Shown piece after piece: positions 25,354-34,881 of a stretch of 64,000 bases of DNA (the stretch's first letter is position 1; the number at the start of each line of letters is the position of its first letter). The position numbers and the translations under genes are program-made. The notes beneath the pieces were generated by a model. That model had not been told where the DNA came from, did not search any database, and saw nothing but the letters and a program-made list of their open reading frames with translations. Origin of the DNA: JAAZKA01 sp034926225 (lineage in GTDB: Bacteria; Bacillota; Clostridia; Oscillospirales; QAMX01); the NCBI GenBank assembly GCA_034926225.1, contig JAYFRF010000013.1, positions 133,557 to 197,556 of the forward strand, given 5' to 3'.

Positions 25354-26418
25354 ATGAAAAAAGCGCTGATTGCCATGAGCGGCGGAGTCGACTCCAGTGT
25401 TGCCGCATATCTGATGAAACAAGCCGGATATGACTGCATCGGCGCGACAATGCGGCTTTTTCACAATGAGGACGCGGGAATCTCCCACGAGAAAACCTGC
25501 TGTTCGCTTGAGGATACCGAGGATGCCCGCAGCGTGGCCTACAAGCTTGGAATACCGTTTTATGTGTTCAATTTTACAGATGATTTCACAGCACAGGTGA
25601 TCGACCGCTTTGTCAGCGCGTATGAACGCGGCATAACGCCGAATCCGTGCATAGACTGTAACCGTTTTTTGAAATTTGACCGGCTGTATCGCCGCGGGCG
25701 GGAACTGGGACTCGATTATCTCGTCACCGGGCATTACGCTCGGATTGAGCTATACAGCGGCAGATATTATTTAAAGAAAGCGCTGGATACGGCTAAGGAT
25801 CAGAGCTATGTTCTGTATTCCCTTTCGCAGGAGCAGCTTGCGCATACACAATTTCCACTGGGCGGGATGCGAAAGACTGAAACGCGGTGCATCGCGGAGG
25901 AGCAGGGCTTTGTCAACGCCCACAAAAGAGACAGCCAGGATATCTGCTTTGTTCCGGATGGCGATTACGCGAAAATCATTGAGCTGCATGCAGGAAAGCG
26001 GTATCCGCGCGGAACGTTTGTCGATACGCACGGAAACGTGATCGGAGAGCACAAAGGCATTATCCATTACACAATAGGACAGCGTAAGGGGATCGGCATT
26101 TCATCGTCCGAGCCTTTATATGTGTGCGAAAAGAGGCTTTTAGACAACACAATCGAGCTAGGACATCGCAGCGAGTTATATGCATCGTCGCTGGATGCCG
26201 CAGATTTTAACTGGATAGCCTTTGACGCACCGCCCGAGAAGCTGCGTGTGAAGGCGAAGATACGGTACAGGCAGGACGAACAGTGGGCATGGGTTTTCGC
26301 GACGGAACCCAATGCCGTTCATGTCGAGTTTGATTTGCCGCAGCGGGCAATTTCGTCCGGACAGTCGATTGTGCTGTACGACGGAGATGCTGTCGTAGGC
26401 GGCGGGACGATATGCTAA
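25354..26418 (+). CDS. mnmA: tRNA-specific 2-thiouridylase MnmA
   Basis: A 354-residue enzyme with the PP-loop AMSGGVDSSVAAY at residues 7-19, the first catalytic Cys in NPCIDCN (near residue 97) and the second in DICFVPDGDY (near residue 195). It thiolates U34 of tRNA for Lys, Glu and Gln. The usual IscS-type desulfurase gene is not next to it here. Confidence 0.95.
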   Translation: MKKALIAMSGGVDSSVAAYLMKQAGYDCIGATMRLFHNEDAGISHEKTCCSLEDTEDARSVAYKLGIPFYVFNFTDDFTAQVIDRFVSAYERGITPNPCIDCNRFLKFDRLYRRGRELGLDYLVTGHYARIELYSGRYYLKKALDTAKDQSYVLYSLSQEQLAHTQFPLGGMRKTETRCIAEEQGFVNAHKRDSQDICFVPDGDYAKIIELHAGKRYPRGTFVDTHGNVIGEHKGIIHYTIGQRKGIGISSSEPLYVCEKRLLDNTIELGHRSELYASSLDAADFNWIAFDAPPEKLRVKAKIRYRQDEQWAWVFATEPNAVHVEFDLPQRAISSGQSIVLYDGDAVVGGGTIC

Positions 26419-26489
26419 AGCGGATATGAAAAGACTCCCGAATATTGCATTGGATACCGGCGCAAAGAAGCGGAAAGCTATGATTGATG

Positions 26490-26518
26490 ATGACAATGAT
26501 AAACTTTTGTGATATACT
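26490..26518 (+). promoter_or_regulatory. Promoter of the glycosidase gene
   Basis: ATGACA (26490-26495), 17-bp spacer, TATACT (26513-26518). Confidence 0.6.
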
Positions 26519-26569
26519 GTGGTCGGCAGGGTTTGCGAAAAGGATCATCATATGAGGGGGATTTAAAGT

Positions 26570-29095
26570 ATGTTCCGGGATGTTCATATAGACGAAAACG
26601 GAAAGCCGCTAATTCATATGGAGAGATATCTGCGGCGGCACGATATCGTATACCACGCTCCGGCCGACGAGCCTTATGACGCAATGCCAATCGGTGAGGG
26701 AGACGTTGCGGGGTTGTTCGATACAGTTAAAAATACGCTGCGTTTCATCGCGAATAAATCCGACCTCTTTGACGATACCCCCCATACGGCGGGCAGCACC
26801 CGGCTGGGTGTAAAAGAGAGCAAACCCGATGGGGATTTCGGCGGCTGGAGCGCCGAATGGGAAGAGAAAGGAACGGCGCTGGTTTCGGGGGGCGTGCTGT
26901 CAATGACGGACGGGACACCCGCGTTAGATCCGCTGTATCTGCAGGCGTATGAGCAGCGCTTAAACCTGGGGCTTGGCCGCGTGGAATTGTATGCGAAGAC
27001 CCCGTTCTCCGAATGGACGGTGACGGCATACGGCAGCCATGACGATCATGTGGTGGGCTTCCATGTCGATACTAAAACCGCGTTTCCGGTGGAGCGCACG
27101 ATCAGCCTGACAAAATGGGGCAGCCGCACGCTACCGCATTACTATGAGCACTTATTGCGTGACGCGACGGTACGGCTGTCGGGTACGGAAAGTTTTGCCC
27201 AAGGGGATTGCGGGTATATCCGTGTGAAGCTATCGCAGGAGGAGTATGTGATTGCGGCGGCTGTGACGAAAAACGGCGGCGAATGGCATGTACAGCATCC
27301 GCATGAGGTTGCGTTCACCGCCCCTGCGGCGGAGGCGGCGTCGTTTGACGTATTTCTCGCGATCGTGACGAGCGAGGAAGCGGACGATCCGAAATCGGCG
27401 GCGTGTGAGCGTGTGATGAAAGCGCTTTCGGACGCCGAAGCGACGCTTAAACGCAGCGAAGCAGATTGGAAAGCGTTTTCAGGTGCGTGCTTCGTCAAAC
27501 TGCAGGACGATTATCTGGAGAATCTGTACTATTTTCATCTGTATCAGATGTCGATCTCGTTTAGAGGGCGGTATCCTTCGATGTTCAACGGCTCGGCATT
27601 TATCTGGAACCACGATTTGCGCAACTGGGGATATTTCTACCATTGGAACAACCAGATACCGTACTGGAGTCTGCAAAGCTCGAATCATATGGAATGCTTC
27701 GAGCCGTATGCGCGGTATCGGCGGGCAATGCTGCCGAGTGCCTGCCGCGGAGCCCAAAAGCTCGGCTTTGACGGCGCGTTTTATTCGGATATCGCGAACC
27801 GCTCGGGAGGACAGGCGTTTGAGCCGGATACGGCGAATAATCTGACTTGCGGCCCTGCCATAGCGATGGATTTGTACCGTCAGTGGGAGTATACGCTGGA
27901 TGATCGGTATCTGGAGGAAACGGCTTTTCCCGTGATGGAAGCCTGCGTACGGTTCTACCTGTCACGGGTGAAACGGGAGAGTGACGGCGTTTATCATATC
28001 GAATCGGCGACGGTGTTCGAAAGCTACCTTGCCTTAAAGGATACGATATCCGATCGCGCGTATATCGAATCGCTGTTCCGCGCATATCTGTACGCGGTTG
28101 AGAGACTAAAAAAAGAAAGCGCTTACGAGGAACGTGTGCGAGACGTATTGACGCATCTTTATCCGTATACGATCGTCGAGCGCGACGGGAGGCGGCTGAT
28201 TTCCGTGGGTATCCGCGGCGACGGGAAGCCGATGGGGTTTAAAGAGGCGGTCTATCCGGAAGGCGCCGGATTCGGCGCGGAGCAGGCGCCGTTGTTCCCC
28301 GGTAATATGCCGCCGGAGGAACTGATGCCGATTCTTCGGGATTCCTTCTATGAAGCCCTGAAAATTAGTCCTTTCCAATGCGGGCATACCCCGTATAGCG
28401 TCTCGGCGGCGCGTTTAGGCATTCCGGTCTGGGAACTTTTACGCGAGCTGGTATCAGAGACGCAGATTTTTCCCAGCGGTATGTCCCATTTCGCGAAGTT
28501 TGCGGGAGATCGTAATCATGCGGCTATGTACACACCGCGCGTACTCGATGGTACGGAGACATATACCGACTGGTCGCGCATTCATGAGCAGGATGAATAT
28601 TCGCGTACCCGCGTGCCGAAGCACCAAACGCTGCACGCGTTTTTAGAGACGATGGGGCAGTTTAACGCGGCGGTGAACGAAGCGCTGCTGCATTCCGAAT
28701 TGACCGCGGACGGGTCGGTCATTCATGTATTCCCGGCAGACGAATCGACTGAGCTTGTCATGTTCATGCTGCGCGCGAAGGGAGGTATTCTGGTAACGGC
28801 GGAGAAGCGTGAGGGCGAGGTGCGGTATATAGCGCTGACGGCAGAGCATGATATCGCAGCGAAAGTCGATATTCCGTGGAGCGGCGGAACCTGCGCAACG
28901 AGCGGCGGGGAGACGACTTATTATGAGGAAACGGCATCGTTGGAGATCCCGCTCCAAAAGGATACGCCGAAGATCCTTTGTCCGAGAAAGAGACAGCTTT
29001 GCGTGCTGTATCAAAGTATGCTGGATACGGACAAGCCGAATACCGCTGTGAAATATTGCAAAAAGGCGCAGCTTGGGATAGAAAGACAGTACTGA
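26570..29095 (+). CDS. Large glycoside hydrolase, GH95-like / DUF5703-type
   Basis: An 841-residue protein with no signal peptide. The N-terminal part has MPIGEGDVAGLF and ANKSDLFDD, like the beta-sandwich of GH95 and related families. The central alpha/alpha toroid has FIWNHDLRNWGYFYHWNNQIPYW followed by HMECFEP, and the C-terminal part NAAVNEALLHSELTADGSV fits GH95. It would act inside the cell on an imported oligosaccharide, perhaps alpha-L-fucosylated or galactosylated. GAGGGGG precedes the ATG. The family call is by pattern; the exact GH number needs a profile search. Confidence 0.65.
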   Translation: MFRDVHIDENGKPLIHMERYLRRHDIVYHAPADEPYDAMPIGEGDVAGLFDTVKNTLRFIANKSDLFDDTPHTAGSTRLGVKESKPDGDFGGWSAEWEEKGTALVSGGVLSMTDGTPALDPLYLQAYEQRLNLGLGRVELYAKTPFSEWTVTAYGSHDDHVVGFHVDTKTAFPVERTISLTKWGSRTLPHYYEHLLRDATVRLSGTESFAQGDCGYIRVKLSQEEYVIAAAVTKNGGEWHVQHPHEVAFTAPAAEAASFDVFLAIVTSEEADDPKSAACERVMKALSDAEATLKRSEADWKAFSGACFVKLQDDYLENLYYFHLYQMSISFRGRYPSMFNGSAFIWNHDLRNWGYFYHWNNQIPYWSLQSSNHMECFEPYARYRRAMLPSACRGAQKLGFDGAFYSDIANRSGGQAFEPDTANNLTCGPAIAMDLYRQWEYTLDDRYLEETAFPVMEACVRFYLSRVKRESDGVYHIESATVFESYLALKDTISDRAYIESLFRAYLYAVERLKKESAYEERVRDVLTHLYPYTIVERDGRRLISVGIRGDGKPMGFKEAVYPEGAGFGAEQAPLFPGNMPPEELMPILRDSFYEALKISPFQCGHTPYSVSAARLGIPVWELLRELVSETQIFPSGMSHFAKFAGDRNHAAMYTPRVLDGTETYTDWSRIHEQDEYSRTRVPKHQTLHAFLETMGQFNAAVNEALLHSELTADGSVIHVFPADESTELVMFMLRAKGGILVTAEKREGEVRYIALTAEHDIAAKVDIPWSGGTCATSGGETTYYEETASLEIPLQKDTPKILCPRKRQLCVLYQSMLDTDKPNTAVKYCKKAQLGIERQY

Positions 29096-29116
29096 TCAGG
29101 GAAAAGGGCTTATACG

Positions 29117-29154
29117 CAGCGAAAGGGATACGGCCTGCCGTATCCCTTTCGCTG
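29117..29154. terminator. Stem-loop between glycosidase and GGDEF genes
   Basis: A 17-bp perfect stem, CAGCGAAAGGGATACGG and its complement, with a four-base loop between converging genes. Confidence 0.7.
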
Positions 29155-29164
29155 TAATGATGTA

Positions 29165-31078
29165 TTAATGGTTGACATAATAGCAGCGTTTACCGGCGGC
29201 CTTGGCTTGATAGAGAGCATTGTCGGCTTTGGCGTAAAGGGCGTCGGTGGTACAAATGGAGGCATCGCAAAGGGCTACGCCGACGCTGCAGGAGATCTTC
29301 AAAGCAGGGTCGTCGTTTGTATAGGTATATTGGAGGGCCTGTACAACCTCCGCCGCTTTATGTACGGCATCCTCTGCGGAACTGATGTTGCGCATTAAAA
29401 CAGCGAACTCGTCGCCGCCGATGCGGCCGATATGATCGCTGTCACGGAAGTTATCGCGGAGGATGGCGGAGATGTTTTTGATCACGTCGTCACCGGCTTG
29501 ATGACCGAAGGTGTCGTTGATAAACTTGAAATTGTCGATATCCACGATGAACAATGCATGCAGAGCTTCCGGAGAGAGGGAAGCGATATCCCGGTCGATG
29601 GCAAGCAGGATCGCGCCATGATTCAGGATGCCGGTCATGGAATCGACCTTGGCGGCCAGCGTCAGTGCGGCGCGCTCCCGCTTTTCATCGTCGATGTCAC
29701 GCAGACACAAAAACAGCATCAGATGCCCGCTGTCCGGGTCGGTGATCAGGTGCATTTCGTCATGAACCCAACGAATGGACCCGTCATCCATCCGGCGGCG
29801 ATACTCAAGTATATGTTCCCAACGCCCGCTGTTAAACCAACGGAGGGCGGTTTCGGTATTGAAAGAAGAAAGTTTATTCGCGGCATCCGGATTGCCCACA
29901 ACCATATCGGCGGCATACCGTGTGAAGGAGGAAATCGTCAGATTCGGGAGTACCTTGCTTTGAATAGGGTCTCGAAAATGGTGACGAATCAACCGGTCGG
30001 TGGTAACGTCGAACAGGAGGGAGGCAACGACATCCGGTGCAAGCACACTTTGCAGCTCTTGTTCACGCTTATAGGCAAGCTTAGCCATTTGCTTTTCCGT
30101 TACGTCCTCCGACATACCGATTGCCCTGTAAGGCTTGCCGTTCTCGTCGAACAGTGCCGTGTAGCGAATGTGTTCGTACCACCATCCTTTGCGATCGGCG
30201 GTACGGACGCGAAAAACGCCCTCGACAGTTTTGGCGCCGTGAAGCAGGGTATCGTACATCTTCCGAAATGCCGTAGCATTATCAGGGTGGACGTAGCGGT
30301 CACGAATAAGGCTCTCCGGGACATCGGGGATGATATGATTGAAGCCATGCTGCCGGATGGAATGGTCGTTTTGGAGGATACAATGGGAATTGAAGTCGTA
30401 ATCCCAGACGGAGACGGTGGTATTTTCAAGTGCGATATGGAAACGTTCCTCGCTGAGGGCGAGCAGCCGGTTAGCTTCTTCCAAACGTGCCTTATGCCGT
30501 TTGCTGCTGATAATAATAAAAAGAACGAAACACGCGGCAAGCAATGCAATAACGGCGGTGAAAAGCAGGCCGCTGTTCGGACCGCCGGAAAGTATGCCGA
30601 TGCTCTCACGGTCCCGCTTGACAGGAACGGAAAGTGCAGAGTAATTAGGCAGGTCAGTCCGTTCTGCTTCATGCTTCCAAATAGCATCACTTTTGGTGAC
30701 AGACTCCTGAACATACCAGCCATTGGCGAAGCTGTTACCAAGCTGCTGCCAGACTGTGATCGGTTCACCGGTTAAATCACCAGAAAACGCGGCCGTAAAT
30801 TCGGACATACACACAACGCGCAGCATCCCAACGTTAAACACCTTGCTGCTGCAGTAAACGGGTAAAGTATGCGGTACCTCGAAACCGCGTTGCGGTATGA
30901 CGCCAGATATAATTACCTGCTCGGAGACGGGACTTTGCAGAGTATGGTAAACCTGCTGCCGCTCCAAAGCCACACTGTGCGACGTATAGACGATCCAAGT
31001 AATCAGCATGACGGTGATAACAAGGATGAGAAAGATGAAGCGATTTATCCGGTTGTATTTTGAGACAGCTTTTTTCAT
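29165..31078 (-). CDS. Membrane-bound PAS-GGDEF diguanylate cyclase
   Basis: A 637-residue protein: membrane segment at about 11-31, an extracytoplasmic sensor to about 170, second membrane segment at about 170-192, a coiled linker, a PAS/PAC domain (about 205-330), a second PAS-like region, then a GGDEF domain at the C-terminus. GRIGGDEFAVLM is an intact active site, and RDSD five residues before it is a canonical inhibitory I-site. It should make cyclic di-GMP with product inhibition. No EAL or HD-GYP partner is in the window. Confidence 0.92.
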   Translation of the reverse strand: MKKAVSKYNRINRFIFLILVITVMLITWIVYTSHSVALERQQVYHTLQSPVSEQVIISGVIPQRGFEVPHTLPVYCSSKVFNVGMLRVVCMSEFTAAFSGDLTGEPITVWQQLGNSFANGWYVQESVTKSDAIWKHEAERTDLPNYSALSVPVKRDRESIGILSGGPNSGLLFTAVIALLAACFVLFIIISSKRHKARLEEANRLLALSEERFHIALENTTVSVWDYDFNSHCILQNDHSIRQHGFNHIIPDVPESLIRDRYVHPDNATAFRKMYDTLLHGAKTVEGVFRVRTADRKGWWYEHIRYTALFDENGKPYRAIGMSEDVTEKQMAKLAYKREQELQSVLAPDVVASLLFDVTTDRLIRHHFRDPIQSKVLPNLTISSFTRYAADMVVGNPDAANKLSSFNTETALRWFNSGRWEHILEYRRRMDDGSIRWVHDEMHLITDPDSGHLMLFLCLRDIDDEKRERAALTLAAKVDSMTGILNHGAILLAIDRDIASLSPEALHALFIVDIDNFKFINDTFGHQAGDDVIKNISAILRDNFRDSDHIGRIGGDEFAVLMRNISSAEDAVHKAAEVVQALQYTYTNDDPALKISCSVGVALCDASICTTDALYAKADNALYQAKAAGKRCYYVNH

Positions 31079-31188
31079 GCATATCCCTCTAAAAAAGGCA
31101 TCGAAGGCATCCTTTGTTAATTACACCTTGATGCGGTATTGACAGGAGATGGTTTGTACGCGGACAAACGACAATTATATTACTAAAA

Positions 31189-31217
31189 ATTATAGCATGA
31201 TGTACGCAATAATGCAA
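31189..31217 (-). promoter_or_regulatory. Promoter of the GGDEF gene
   Basis: Minus strand TTGCAT (31212-31217), 17-bp spacer, TATAAT (31189-31194), giving a leader of about 105 nt with a T6 run at 31092-31097. Confidence 0.7.
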
Positions 31218-31522
31218 TAACAATTTGATGAATTTGAACATATTGCCATAGATGTTTATAAAATAACCGCCATGAAAATATGTGTCAAAAGACGGATGCT
31301 GTTAATTCATAGGCTTGACCGACAATTATATTGACGCGAAAGAGTGAATATGGTATGATATAAGTTGGTACCGATTCACGGGAGCTTATGTTGGCGTGGA
31401 GGAAAATGTCGCTTTTCTGAGAGGATTTTCGGAACACGCCGAGCAGCTACGGATATTTTGATGGGTTAAGAGGCAAGGAAATCGTCCCTGCGGTGATATT
31501 TCACGAAAAAAGGTATAAAATC
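31218..31522. other. Intergenic stretch between GGDEF and mdh-type genes
   Basis: No convincing gene. A promoter-like pair TTGACG (31331-31336) and TATGAT (31354-31359) with 17-bp spacing reads toward the operon and may be its distal promoter. Open codons without a start (to 31463) look like chance or a very old remnant. Confidence 0.35.
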
Positions 31523-31627
31523 ATGCGATATGTGTTGAAAACATGGAAAACCACCTTTAAAAAAGACTTGAAAAACGCACGAGACTATATCAATAACGGG
31601 ATATCGATATGCCGCATTCGTATTTGA
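31523..31627 (+). CDS. Possible small ORF, 34 codons
   Basis: ATG at 31523 with AAAAGG nine bases upstream, coding a basic peptide (MRYVLKTWKTTFKKDLKNAR first) and ending just before the proximal promoter of the operon. Support is only the ribosome site and position. Confidence 0.25.
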   Translation: MRYVLKTWKTTFKKDLKNARDYINNGISICRIRI

Positions 31628-31652
31628 TTTTTTGATTGAAAGAGGTTACAAT
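31624..31652 (+). promoter_or_regulatory. Proximal promoter of the mdh-fum-hdr-flx-frd operon
   Basis: TTGATT (31624-31629), 17-bp spacer, TACAAT (31647-31652), about 40 nt before the first gene. Confidence 0.6.
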
Positions 31653-31698
31653 AGATACTGTACTGGAATAAGTTTATTGTAAGTGAAAGGGAAACGCC

Positions 31699-32643
31699 AT
31701 GAATAAGATCACTATCATCGGTACGGGTAGCGTCGGTTCCACCATCGCGTATACCATCGCCGTAACCGGCATCGCGTCGGAGATCGTCATGATCGACTTG
31801 AACACCGAGAAGGCTCTCGGCGAGGCACTCGATATCCGTCAGGGAACTCCTTTTTGCATGCCGTGCTCTATCTATGCAAGCTCCTACCGCGACGCCGCGG
31901 ATTCCGATATTGTTATCCTCACCTCCGGTATCGCGCGCAAGCCCGGACAGTCCCGGCTTGACCTCGCGCAGACCAATGTGAATATCACTAAAAGCATCAT
32001 CCCCGAGATCACCCGCTATGCACCGGATGCAAAGTACATCATTGTGTCGAACCCTGTCGATATTCTGACATATACTTTTTGTAAGCGTTCGGGGCTTCTG
32101 GAAAGTCAGATCATCGGCTCCGGTACGATTCTTGATACCGCCCGTCTGCGCGCGCGGATCTCCGAGTATTACAGCATTAATCAGCAGAATGTCCATGCGT
32201 ATGTGATGGGCGAGCACGGCGACTCCTCTTTCGTGCCGTGGTCGCTTGCCAATATATCCAATGTACCGATTGACGATTATTCGAAGTCTTTGTCTACAAA
32301 GAACACGCTCTATCCGTCTCTCGACCACGCCGATATCGAAAGCTATGTCCGCAAGTCCGGCGCACGTGTGATCGAACGCAAGGGCGCGACCTTCTACGCG
32401 GTATCCATTTCCGTCTGCCATATCTGCAAGTGCCTGCTCGGCGGCATCGATACGACGATGACGGTGTCCACCATGATGCACGGCGAATATGGGATTGAGG
32501 ACGTTTGTCTGAGCGTGCTGAACATCGTAGGGCATGAGGGCGCGAAGGGCAAGGTGCTCCCGCCGCTGACCGATGAGGAAATCGGCAAGCTTCAGCACAG
32601 CGCGCAGTGCCTGAAGGATGTTATGACCAGCTTGAATATCTAA
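31699..32643 (+). CDS. Lactate/malate dehydrogenase family; predicted malate dehydrogenase
   Basis: A 314-residue NAD-dependent enzyme: GTGSVGSTIA at 8-17, Asp33 for NAD, D146/R149, and catalytic His173 in GEHGDSSF. Overall it looks like an L-lactate dehydrogenase and would be called so by similarity. However the substrate-specificity residue is Arg80 in GIARKPGQSR, where lactate dehydrogenases have Gln (residue 102 in standard numbering) and malate dehydrogenases have Arg. With fumarase next, malate dehydrogenase is the better prediction: oxaloacetate to malate. AAAGGGAAA precedes the ATG. First gene of the operon. Confidence 0.8.
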   Translation: MNKITIIGTGSVGSTIAYTIAVTGIASEIVMIDLNTEKALGEALDIRQGTPFCMPCSIYASSYRDAADSDIVILTSGIARKPGQSRLDLAQTNVNITKSIIPEITRYAPDAKYIIVSNPVDILTYTFCKRSGLLESQIIGSGTILDTARLRARISEYYSINQQNVHAYVMGEHGDSSFVPWSLANISNVPIDDYSKSLSTKNTLYPSLDHADIESYVRKSGARVIERKGATFYAVSISVCHICKCLLGGIDTTMTVSTMMHGEYGIEDVCLSVLNIVGHEGAKGKVLPPLTDEEIGKLQHSAQCLKDVMTSLNI

Positions 32644-32682
32644 TTTCTTAAGCATATGTCGATACGGGATAAGGAGAATACG

Positions 32683-34059
32683 ATGGAATACAGAATCGAA
32701 CACGACTCGATGGGCGAAATGAAAGTGCCTGCCGACCGCTACTGGGCGGCGCAGACGCAGCGCAGTCATGAGAATTTCGAAATCGGGGTCGATATCGAAA
32801 CCATGCCGCGTGAGATCACCCATGCGTTCGGCATCCTGAAAAAAGCGGCAGCGCTGGCGAACCATGTGTTAAAGCCCGAAAAGATGACCGACGCAAAGGT
32901 CGCCGCGATTTCGGCGGCGTGCGACGAAGTCATCTCCGGCGTCTTAAACAGCCACTTCCCGCTCGTCGTCTGGCAGACCGGCTCCGGTACGCAGTCGAAC
33001 ATGAATGCCAACGAGGTCATCGCAAACCGCGGCAACGAAATCGCCGGCGCGAAGATTCTCCATCCGAACGACGACATCAATATGAGCCAGTCCTCCAACG
33101 ATACCTTTCCCACTGCGATGCACATCTCGGCTGTCATCGTCATCGAGGATAAGCTCCTGCCCGCTGTGGATGAGCTGATCCAGACGTTTATCCGTCTGGA
33201 AGCGGAGAACGAAGGCATAGTCAAGAGCGGCCGCACCCATTTGCAGGACGCGACGCCGATCAAGTTTTCGCAGGAGATCAGCGGCTGGAGATCAAGCCTC
33301 GAGCGGGACCGGGAGTTGCTTTTATTAGCGGTGAAGCCATTGTATGAGTTGGCGCTCGGCGGTACGGCGGTCGGTACGGGACTCAACGCGCCGAAGGGAT
33401 TCGATACGCTGGTCGCCCGGGAGGTCGCTTCCCTGACAGGGAAGCCCTTCGTTACTGCGGCGAATAAATTCCATGCTCTGACATCGAAGGATGAGCTGGT
33501 TTTCGCGCACGGCGCGATCAAGGCGCTGGCCTGCGATATGATGAAGATCGCAAACGACGTGCGTTGGCTTGCGTCGGGGCCGCGCGACGGACTCGGCGAG
33601 ATCTTTATCCCCGAGAACGAGCCGGGTTCGTCGATCATGCCCGGCAAGGTCAACCCGACACAGTGCGAGGCCGTCACGATGGTCGCCGTACAGGTGATGG
33701 GCAACGACGTGGCCGTCGGCATGGCCGCGTCGCAAGGCAACTTCGAGCTGAATGTGTTCATGCCGGTGTGCATCTACAACTTCCTTCAGTCCGCGCGGCT
33801 GCTTGCGGAAGCGATCGTCTCGTTTGACCGTAAGTGCGCGTCCGGTATCCAAGCAAATCGCGAGAAGATGCGCCATAACCTGCACAATTCGCTGATGCTC
33901 GTTACGGCATTAAATCCCTATATCGGTTATGAAAACGCGGCAAAGACGGCAAAAAAGGCGTTCCACGACAATATTTCCTTAAAGGAAGCCTGCGTTGCGC
34001 TCGGTTTTTTGTCGGCGGAGAAGTTTGACGAGGTATTTCACCCCGAACAGATGGCATAA
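32683..34059 (+). CDS. fumC: Class II fumarate hydratase
   Basis: A 458-residue enzyme with the fumarase/aspartase signature GSSIMPGKVNP, GSGTQSNMNANEV and SGRTHLQDATP with the active-site His. It is the iron-free fumarase; aspartase is the main alternative but sequence and context favour fumarase. It interconverts malate and fumarate. I chose ATG at 32683 with AAGGAG six bases upstream; an upstream in-frame start at 32656 has no such site. Confidence 0.92.
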   Translation: MEYRIEHDSMGEMKVPADRYWAAQTQRSHENFEIGVDIETMPREITHAFGILKKAAALANHVLKPEKMTDAKVAAISAACDEVISGVLNSHFPLVVWQTGSGTQSNMNANEVIANRGNEIAGAKILHPNDDINMSQSSNDTFPTAMHISAVIVIEDKLLPAVDELIQTFIRLEAENEGIVKSGRTHLQDATPIKFSQEISGWRSSLERDRELLLLAVKPLYELALGGTAVGTGLNAPKGFDTLVAREVASLTGKPFVTAANKFHALTSKDELVFAHGAIKALACDMMKIANDVRWLASGPRDGLGEIFIPENEPGSSIMPGKVNPTQCEAVTMVAVQVMGNDVAVGMAASQGNFELNVFMPVCIYNFLQSARLLAEAIVSFDRKCASGIQANREKMRHNLHNSLMLVTALNPYIGYENAAKTAKKAFHDNISLKEACVALGFLSAEKFDEVFHPEQMA

Positions 34060-34074
34060 AGGACAAAAGGTATG

Positions 34075-34881
34075 ATGAAGGTAAGCTATTTCCCCGGCTG
34101 CACGCTGAAGACAAAGGCTAAAAAACTGGATATATACGCCCGCAGGTGCGCGGAGGTCTTGGGCGTAACGCTGGAAGAACTGGACAATTGGCAGTGCTGC
34201 GGCGGCGTCTTTTCGATGGCAAAGGACGAGATCGCGTCGAAGCTTTCTTCCGTGCGGGCGCTGGCCGATGCAAAGAAGAAAGGGCAGCCCCTTGTGACCG
34301 TTTGTTCTGCATGCCATAACGTCATTAAGCAAACCAATCACGCAATGCAGGCCGACGCCGATTTCGCGTTACGCGCGAATAACTACCTGATGGCAGGCGC
34401 CGAGCCATCGCTCGATACCCCCTACCGCGGAGAGACGCAGGTGGTTCACTATCTCGAGCTGCTGCGCGACGTCGTAGGTTTTGATAAGCTCCGCGAGGCG
34501 GTGGTCAATCCTCTGAAGGGTCAAAATCTCGCGGCGTATTACGGCTGCTTACTGCTGCGTCCGTCGCAGACGATGCGTATGGACGACCCGGAAAACCCTG
34601 GAATCTTCGAGGACTTTTTGCGTGCGCTCGGCGCGGAGCCTGTGGTCTACCCCTACCGCAACGAATGCTGCGGCGGTTATGTCGCACTGGAGAATGCCGC
34701 GCTGACCGCAAAAAAAAGTTCCGCCGTGCTTGCGAGCGCGAAAAGTATGGGTGCCGAGAGGATCGTGACCGCGTGTCCTCTGTGCCGGTATAACCTTGAG
34801 AAGAACGGCAACGGGGAGCTACCGGTGGTTTATTTGACAGAGATTTTGGCCGAAGCGCTCGGCGTAAAGGAGGATGCTTAA
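34075..34881 (+). CDS. hdrB: Heterodisulfide reductase subunit B (two CCG domains)
   Basis: A 268-residue protein with two complete CCG domains: FPGCTLK...WQCCGG...CSACHNV and YYGCLLL...ECCGGY...CPLCRYN. In methanogen HdrB these bind two non-cubane [4Fe-4S] clusters that reduce the disulfide; in bacteria HdrB passes electrons to diverse acceptors. ATG at 34075 is better spaced from AAAGG than the ATG three bases earlier. 15 bp after fumC; abuts hdrC. Confidence 0.92.
   Translation: MKVSYFPGCTLKTKAKKLDIYARRCAEVLGVTLEELDNWQCCGGVFSMAKDEIASKLSSVRALADAKKKGQPLVTVCSACHNVIKQTNHAMQADADFALRANNYLMAGAEPSLDTPYRGETQVVHYLELLRDVVGFDKLREAVVNPLKGQNLAAYYGCLLLRPSQTMRMDDPENPGIFEDFLRALGAEPVVYPYRNECCGGYVALENAALTAKKSSAVLASAKSMGAERIVTACPLCRYNLEKNGNGELPVVYLTEILAEALGVKEDA

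Noticed and set aside
31360..31463. Open codons reading toward the fumarate operon
   Set aside because: No start codon or ribosome site and it overlaps a promoter-like pair.
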